This document shows, in pieces, positions 59,263-64,000 of a stretch of 64,000 nt of DNA. How positions within the stretch are numbered: the first letter of the stretch is position 1; the number at the start of each line of letters is the position of its first letter. The notes under the pieces are model-generated. The model saw only the letters and a program-made list of their open reading frames with translations. It had not been told where the DNA came from and did no database searches. Position numbers and translations under genes: made by a program. The DNA is from Eulemur rufifrons (Eukaryota > Chordata > Mammalia > Primates > Lemuridae). The stretch spans positions 52,348,001-52,412,000 of the forward strand of contig NC_091010.1 of the NCBI RefSeq assembly GCF_041146395.1, in the 5' to 3' direction.

Positions 59263-59624
59263 TGACAGATATTCTCATCACCTTCTGTAGTCTAGATGAC
59301 AAAATGCAGAACCAACCTAAGGTCACTAATAGTGGCTAAAGAAAAACCTGAGATGAGAAAATAGCTATCAGTGCTACCATAATAACAGAATGTGGCACAG
59401 GACATATTAATGAACAACACTCTATTTCCTGGTGGATATTATTAGTTCATGTGACCTATGTAATATTTATAAATTAAATGTCAGAATTCATAATTTGACA
59501 ATGCAAGTTTGTAAGAACAAAAGTACAGATGTAGCACCACTCTCCTTTTGAGACAACTATGTCTTTCTGACTTAAAAGCAAACATTTTCTTCCTAAAAAA
59601 AGATGACATCTCTGAAGAGTAGAT

Positions 59625-59800
59625 AAGCCATCGTAATAGAGGCATGATGTAGTGGAAGAAGTGTGATTGCTAACTAATAAACCTGGATTCTAGTCCCAAT
59701 TGTGCCCATAACTGCAATGGGGACAAAGCATTTCCTTTCTCTGAACCCCAGTTTTCTCATCTGTAAAGGGTGCTGGATATGGGGCTCTCTAAGGCTTATT
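59625..59800 (-). repeat. MIR SINE (antisense)
   Basis: 'gaggcatgatgtagtggaag', 'ttctctgaaccccagttttc' and 'tcatctgtaaagggtgctgg' are reversed MIR landmarks. Confidence 0.75.
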
Positions 59801-60350
59801 GCAGCTAAGGTCTATGCTCAGATGGGACTAACCTCACCACTCTTTCCAAGCTACTCTCTTCTGCCAAATGCACTGCCTCTATCCTGGCATTTCTGTACAG
59901 GTTAAACAAACTTTAAAAATAAAATTTTCTACCTGTTGTAGGACGATGCATTCACTTAAATTTTAGTTAACCTATTTATTCCACGCCAAGGGAAAACTGG
60001 GACATCAGATGAAAACCCATCTTTTCTGCTGTCTTGTCAAGGCTCATTCAGATTCTTGCGACTGACTGGTCAGAGCTCTTACCAGAGAGTCAGCAGCATC
60101 CACTCAACAAGACCCATTCCCTGTAGCTGCCTTTCAGAAACAGTAGCTCTACCTACCCCTCGCCCTCCTATATTCACAGCTGCTGATTTGAAAATTATGA
60201 TGTGTCAGACATTTCACAACCTTAACATCCATCAACTCATCTTTACATTTCTAATCCCAGCTCAACCGTAATGGATTTTTAGGTAGCTAAAGAGGTTAGC
60301 CAACCAAGACAGAAGTCACGTCATGAATAAGTAGCATGCTGAATATACAT
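59801..60350. other. Intron just after exon A donor, unassigned
   Basis: No repeat recognised in the 550 bases downstream (in gene orientation) of exon A. Confidence 0.4.
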
Positions 60351-60357
60351 TTCTTAC

Positions 60358-60457
60358 CTTACGCTTGTTGGTAGGACACACATAGAGATAGCTTAAAATC
60401 GTTTTCAAACCAACTTTATCATTCAGCTTCTCATAGGTTGTTCCATAATCGGTTGAC
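60358..60457 (-). CDS. SORCS1: SORCS1 internal coding exon (exon A, VPS10 propeller)
   Basis: This 100-bp exon begins with one base that completes a split codon (phase 2 entry), followed by 33 codons, and ends on a codon boundary. It is preceded by an acceptor (gaattatag, with a pyrimidine-rich ctcctttt just upstream) and followed by a consensus donor GTAAGAA. The peptide starts STDYGTTYEKLND and ends YVCPTNKRK. STDYGTTY fits the Asp-box (BNR) pattern SxDxGxT[WY] that marks beta-hairpins in the ten-bladed VPS10 propeller. SORCS1 is a type I membrane sorting receptor of neurons and endocrine cells, linked in the literature to APP, neurexin/AMPA-receptor and insulin-granule trafficking. It joins in frame to the exon at 14055-14213. 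SORCS3 is the main alternative; as recalled, it has Asn where this exon has Cys in YVCPTNKRK, which favours SORCS1. The ORF is too short to show in a length-filtered scan. Confidence 0.93.
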
Positions 60458-61194
60458 CTATAATTCAAAAGGAGCATTAATGAGGACAGAAGTATACGTC
60501 ATTTGGCTGCTTGTCAGTATAATGCATGTTTTACATAGCAGAATGGTTCTCGGGAGGTTTCCAAATGATTCATGTAGTATATAATGATGTTTAATTATGT
60601 ACACAGTAGCATCATGTGAGTGGTTAACATTTGCATTTAAATTGAATTGGTAAAAATTAAAACACCATCTCTCTACTGCTGCTTAATGTACGCACAGTGC
60701 ATAAAAGATGTGGTTCATTTAAAAAGATTAAGAGATGAGGGTGGCCCTTGAATTGACCAAAGAATTAAAGAGCTTTTAGTTAGATATGACATTTCCAAAC
60801 TTTTGTTTTACCTTTGGCATAGAGGAAAAGCAGGTTCTCCTGATTTATCTACAAATTGTGTTTGCTTTCATGAGTCAGAGAATATATGGTGGGTCGTTCT
60901 CTTCAAAGGTCATTCAGTCTGTTCTATTATTTAAGAAAGAAAATGTCTCAATAATAAGTGAAATTTCACGATCTTACTCAATGGTCTTTTCCAGTGTTAA
61001 GCAACCCGGAGTTGGGAGGATATCAATTCTTGGCACTGAATCTGTATGTCTTGTAGATTCTCTCATCTTTATCTAGCCATTGGTAAATGACATATTAATT
61101 CATATTGAATCATGGGTATTAACTGCCTTTTCTATGAAAAAAATTTCTGTATATCAAAAATTTTAATATTATTGATCATGACAACCATGTGTTA

Positions 61195-61342
61195 TGGGGA
61201 TAATTATCTGCATTTGAAGAAAGTAGTTGAGAGACCTTCAGTGACTTGCTCAAAGAAAATGGCTAATAAACAGGCCGGTTAGAATTTGAATTCAGGTATT
61301 CCGGCTCGAAGCCTTATGTTGCTTTCATTATACCTCAGCTTT
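61195..61342 (+). repeat. MIR SINE fragment
   Basis: 'gagaccttcagtgacttgct', 'aaatggctaataaacaggcc' and 'agaatttgaattcaggtatt' fit the 3' half of MIR. Confidence 0.7.
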
Positions 61343-61429
61343 TCTTTTCTTTCTTTTTTTTTAATTTAAAGAAGACAGATATAAAATTTCCTTTCAGCTG
61401 TTTTTTTTTTTCTTCTCATGAGAGATTCT

Positions 61430-61620
61430 CAATAAAATTCAGTCATTCATTCACATTTTTAGAGCTCTTAAAATGTATCAGACGCTGTCCTAAGTGCCAG
61501 GATACAATACACAGGTCTTTCAGTCAAGTACCTAACGGCTTTATTTGAGAGAAAGACATATAAACAAATAGTTATAATGTGTTAAATGCAATGATAGAGA
61601 CATGAATTTAAAAATGCTTA
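61430..61620 (+). repeat. Ancient interspersed repeat, same type as at 28.2 kb
   Basis: 'tatcagacgctgtcctaagt', 'gccaggatacaatacacagg' and 'gacatataaacaaatagtta' follow the start of the old mammalian repeat seen at 28195. The family is uncertain. Confidence 0.4.
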
Positions 61621-64000
61621 GAAAATAAAGTTTGTTCAATTAGAAACACACAAAAATGCAATAATTTTAATTCATTTCTGTTACTAAGAAAAGTTACAAA
61701 TTCCTACAGGTCACGATGACTAAATAGAAGTAGTTTGTGTTAACAACCTCACTACCATTCATTACTCTGGACCAGGCAGCGGAACAAGAAAGTTTGATAA
61801 AAGTGATCCTGGAATTAGGAATTAAGGATTTATTCTGGCTGGAAATTCAAAACATTTCTTCCTAAAATGTACACATAGATGGTAAATACAAAAGAGTCAA
61901 TACTTTAGAAAATTTATATGACATTCCAAATCACTGAGTAATAAGGAAGTATGTAAAACTTCTTGAAAGAACTATAAACCTTGAAAATGGGTAAATTTAG
62001 AAAAGGTAAGTAGAAAGAGTATCATAGACCAGCAGGTACCTTGGATAATAGAAATATATAACCGGCTCTCTTCAGAACGAGTCTTTCACGATCAAACAAA
62101 CATTGGCTTCATAGCCAAGAATATCTGAGGAGCATTCCTCAACCCTTTCGCAGGAGATTTTATCATGAACCACAACAAAGATTCTTGAAATGCTCCTTCC
62201 ATATCTATCTTTTTCTCCCCAAATTCACAGCTGATGTGAAATTTCTTGCTACTCTCTAATGTCTGCGATTTCTTTCCTTACGCAGTCCACTCTTTGTGTT
62301 TGCCTTTTTCCCACTCTCATCCTAGCCTTCCCGGGTCAACGTTCTCTTTGTACTAGGTCTTGCTTGCCTCCGAAATCTTGCTAACCTTCTTCTAGCTCCT
62401 TTTATTGTATAGGGTTTTTCTTTTTCTATTCATTACTCTAAAAATACTCATAAGTTTGAGAATAAACAAATAGAAAAATAAATAACAAAAAACCCCAAAT
62501 AAACAAAAACAAATAACAAATAAACAAAATCTACCGTAGGGGGTGGTGGGAAGAGGATGAAATGTGTAAATACTGCTATACTATTAATAATAAGTTCAGC
62601 CTAGTGATTAGGTGGAAATCAGTAGGACTACATTGGAGATAAGAGAATGGTTCAATTTTCCTGGTGGAATAATAGGATAGGAGGCTAAAGAAGTAGAACA
62701 GTCTACAGAGGATGTGATGAGTGGTTATAATTTCTAACTTGATTCTTGAGCTATTCAATGAACATTTTTTTACATGTAAAAATATATACTATACAAAGGC
62801 AAATGAGGATTATTCTATAAGGATTCTATGTAGAATCATTCTTATTTGTATGTGTATGTGTAGGTGTGTCTGTGTGGGTGGGTGAGTGGGTGTGTATTTA
62901 ACTCTAATCTCAATGTGACAAGATGACAATAGAGTGACTGATTCAGATTTACATAAGCAACTTTTTTTTTTTTCAGAGAGCTTACACTATGTTAGTGGCA
63001 TTTTTCTCTCATTATAGCATCACTTGTCCACAAATCTAGATCCCTCAAAGTGTCTGTCATTGTTTGTTTGTTTGTTTTTTATGACATCTCCTGCTTCTTG
63101 ATTTTACCAAGCTCAAAAACTGATCCATAATTTGCTAATTCTCCATTCCAACAGAGCTGCATGTTTGTACATTATGGCTTTATAATGAGCAATTGATAGA
63201 AAGATAAAAAACGATGCATTTTCACACACCCAAGTAGTACAGATTAGCAGTTGTCCAGGAGTATCCCACAAAACCAGAATTAGACAGAGTGTTGAGAGAT
63301 GCTGTGAGTAGAACTAACCAACAGCTGCCATACATTGGTAGGGTGGTACAAGAGGGAAAAAATTAAATACTTGCAAACCTGTCAGTAAATCATTACTGCA
63401 CCAAGTTCTCTAAGTTCTCTGAGCAGTTGCTCCTGCTGGCCTCATTACCATGGCATCTCAGCTGGGGACTTCCTACTTTTCTGCTTTTCCTCACAGTCCA
63501 GCCACCAAAAGATTAAGGGTTGGCACAGCAGAGGTCCTCAAGAAATTGCTCCAGCGTCACAACCAGTGCCTGTGCTGATTGGTCAATGGCTATGCTTATC
63601 ATCCTGCACCCCAGTGGTGGAGACAGTGACTTTGGGGTGGCATTGCACCCTGGAAGGCAACCTGGTGCCCATCTGCAAACCCCAATTTACAGCTAAGAGA
63701 TGCTCACAGTTATACTCGCAGGGTCAATTGTGGGAGCCGTAGTCTTTTAGGGGCATGGGCTCTGAAAGGGCAGAGGAGACAGGCTGAACAGCAGCCTGGC
63801 TGGCAAGCCAATGTACTGGTTAAATATTTTAAGGACCATACCTAGATATGGGAGAAAGGGATATTTTCCAAGATCAAAAAATGGTAGGGAGTGCTGATTA
63901 GGCAAAATGTAATGTTCTTTTACTTCATAACTTTTCACAAATTGCATTATTCTGATATACATTGAACCCCTTAAGTGCATACTTCATGCAGCATTTTCCA
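61621..64000. other. Intron, unassigned, with simple repeats
   Basis: An A-rich run with aaataaacaa units lies at 62459-62530, a GT-rich run at 62848-62897 and a (TTTG)n run at 63063-63079. No transposon assigned. Confidence 0.5.

Larger units (their letters stand above)
14214..60357 (-). other. SORCS1: SORCS1 large intron between exons A and B (46,144 bp)
   Basis: The intron is bounded by donor GTAAGAA at 60351-60357 and acceptor CAG at 14214-14216. The two flanking exons encode directly adjacent residues (NKRK then IMLL), so no constitutive coding exon is expected inside. Most transposon-derived sequence in the window lies here. No second gene with convincing exons was found on either strand. 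Confidence 0.9.
60458..64000 (-). other. SORCS1: SORCS1 intron upstream of exon A (partial)
   Basis: This is the 3' part of the intron before exon A. I looked for the preceding VPS10 coding exon on the minus strand and did not find one, so the intron extends past the window edge. It holds a MIR near 61.2 kb, a degenerate old repeat at about 61.45 kb, A-rich and GT-rich simple repeats and otherwise unremarkable sequence. Confidence 0.8.

Noticed and set aside
60458..64000. Search for the preceding SORCS1 exon on the minus strand
   Set aside because: No sequence encoding the expected preceding VPS10 residues with a phase-2 donor was found; the exon must lie beyond the window.

Overview
The window is vertebrate nuclear DNA, almost certainly from an anthropoid primate and most likely human. 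It has no operons or ribosome-binding sites and is AT-rich. Three very short exons with canonical GT/AG splice sites sit in tens of kilobases of intron, together with mammalian repeats (MIR, L2, MER5, MLT-type LTRs). Primate-specific repeats are also present: free Alu monomers and a nearly full-length Hsmar1 mariner.

The only real gene recognised is on the minus strand. Three consecutive internal coding exons, at 60358-60457, 14055-14213 and 197-270, encode a continuous piece of a VPS10-domain sorting receptor. They join in frame and match SORCS1 better than its paralogue SORCS3, as recalled without a database. The whole window therefore lies inside one gene: 3.5 kb of upstream intron, exon A, a 46,144-bp intron, exon B, a 13,784-bp intron, exon C, and the start of the next intron. 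The encoded stretch is part of the lumenal/extracellular beta-propeller and carries two Asp-box motifs.

The rest is intronic. 1-14 kb holds MIR and L2 fragments and one ERVL LTR (9926-10381). 20-24 kb holds a MIR-within-MIR nest, an ERV1-like LTR with a TATA box and an antisense MLT1-like LTR with an internal CA repeat. 24.9-27.5 kb holds a 240-bp direct duplication at about 95% identity flanking old L1 sequence, itself interrupted by a 7SL-like fossil Alu monomer with a clean 14-bp target-site duplication. 33.7-35.0 kb is an Hsmar1 with matching terminal inverted repeats, inserted into a MIR. 41.5-42.1 kb holds an unidentified protein-like, frame-disrupted segment on the minus strand. 45-51 kb holds two more Alu monomers, MER5A, and L2/MIR copies; 55-62 kb holds MIR, L2 and hAT MITE copies.

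No new gene system is supported. The points most worth checking are the local duplication, the protein-like segment at 41.5 kb, the nested transposon histories and several non-repetitive intronic blocks that may be conserved regulatory DNA. Nearly all ORFs of 60-157 codons here look like chance ORFs or ORFs within repeats.
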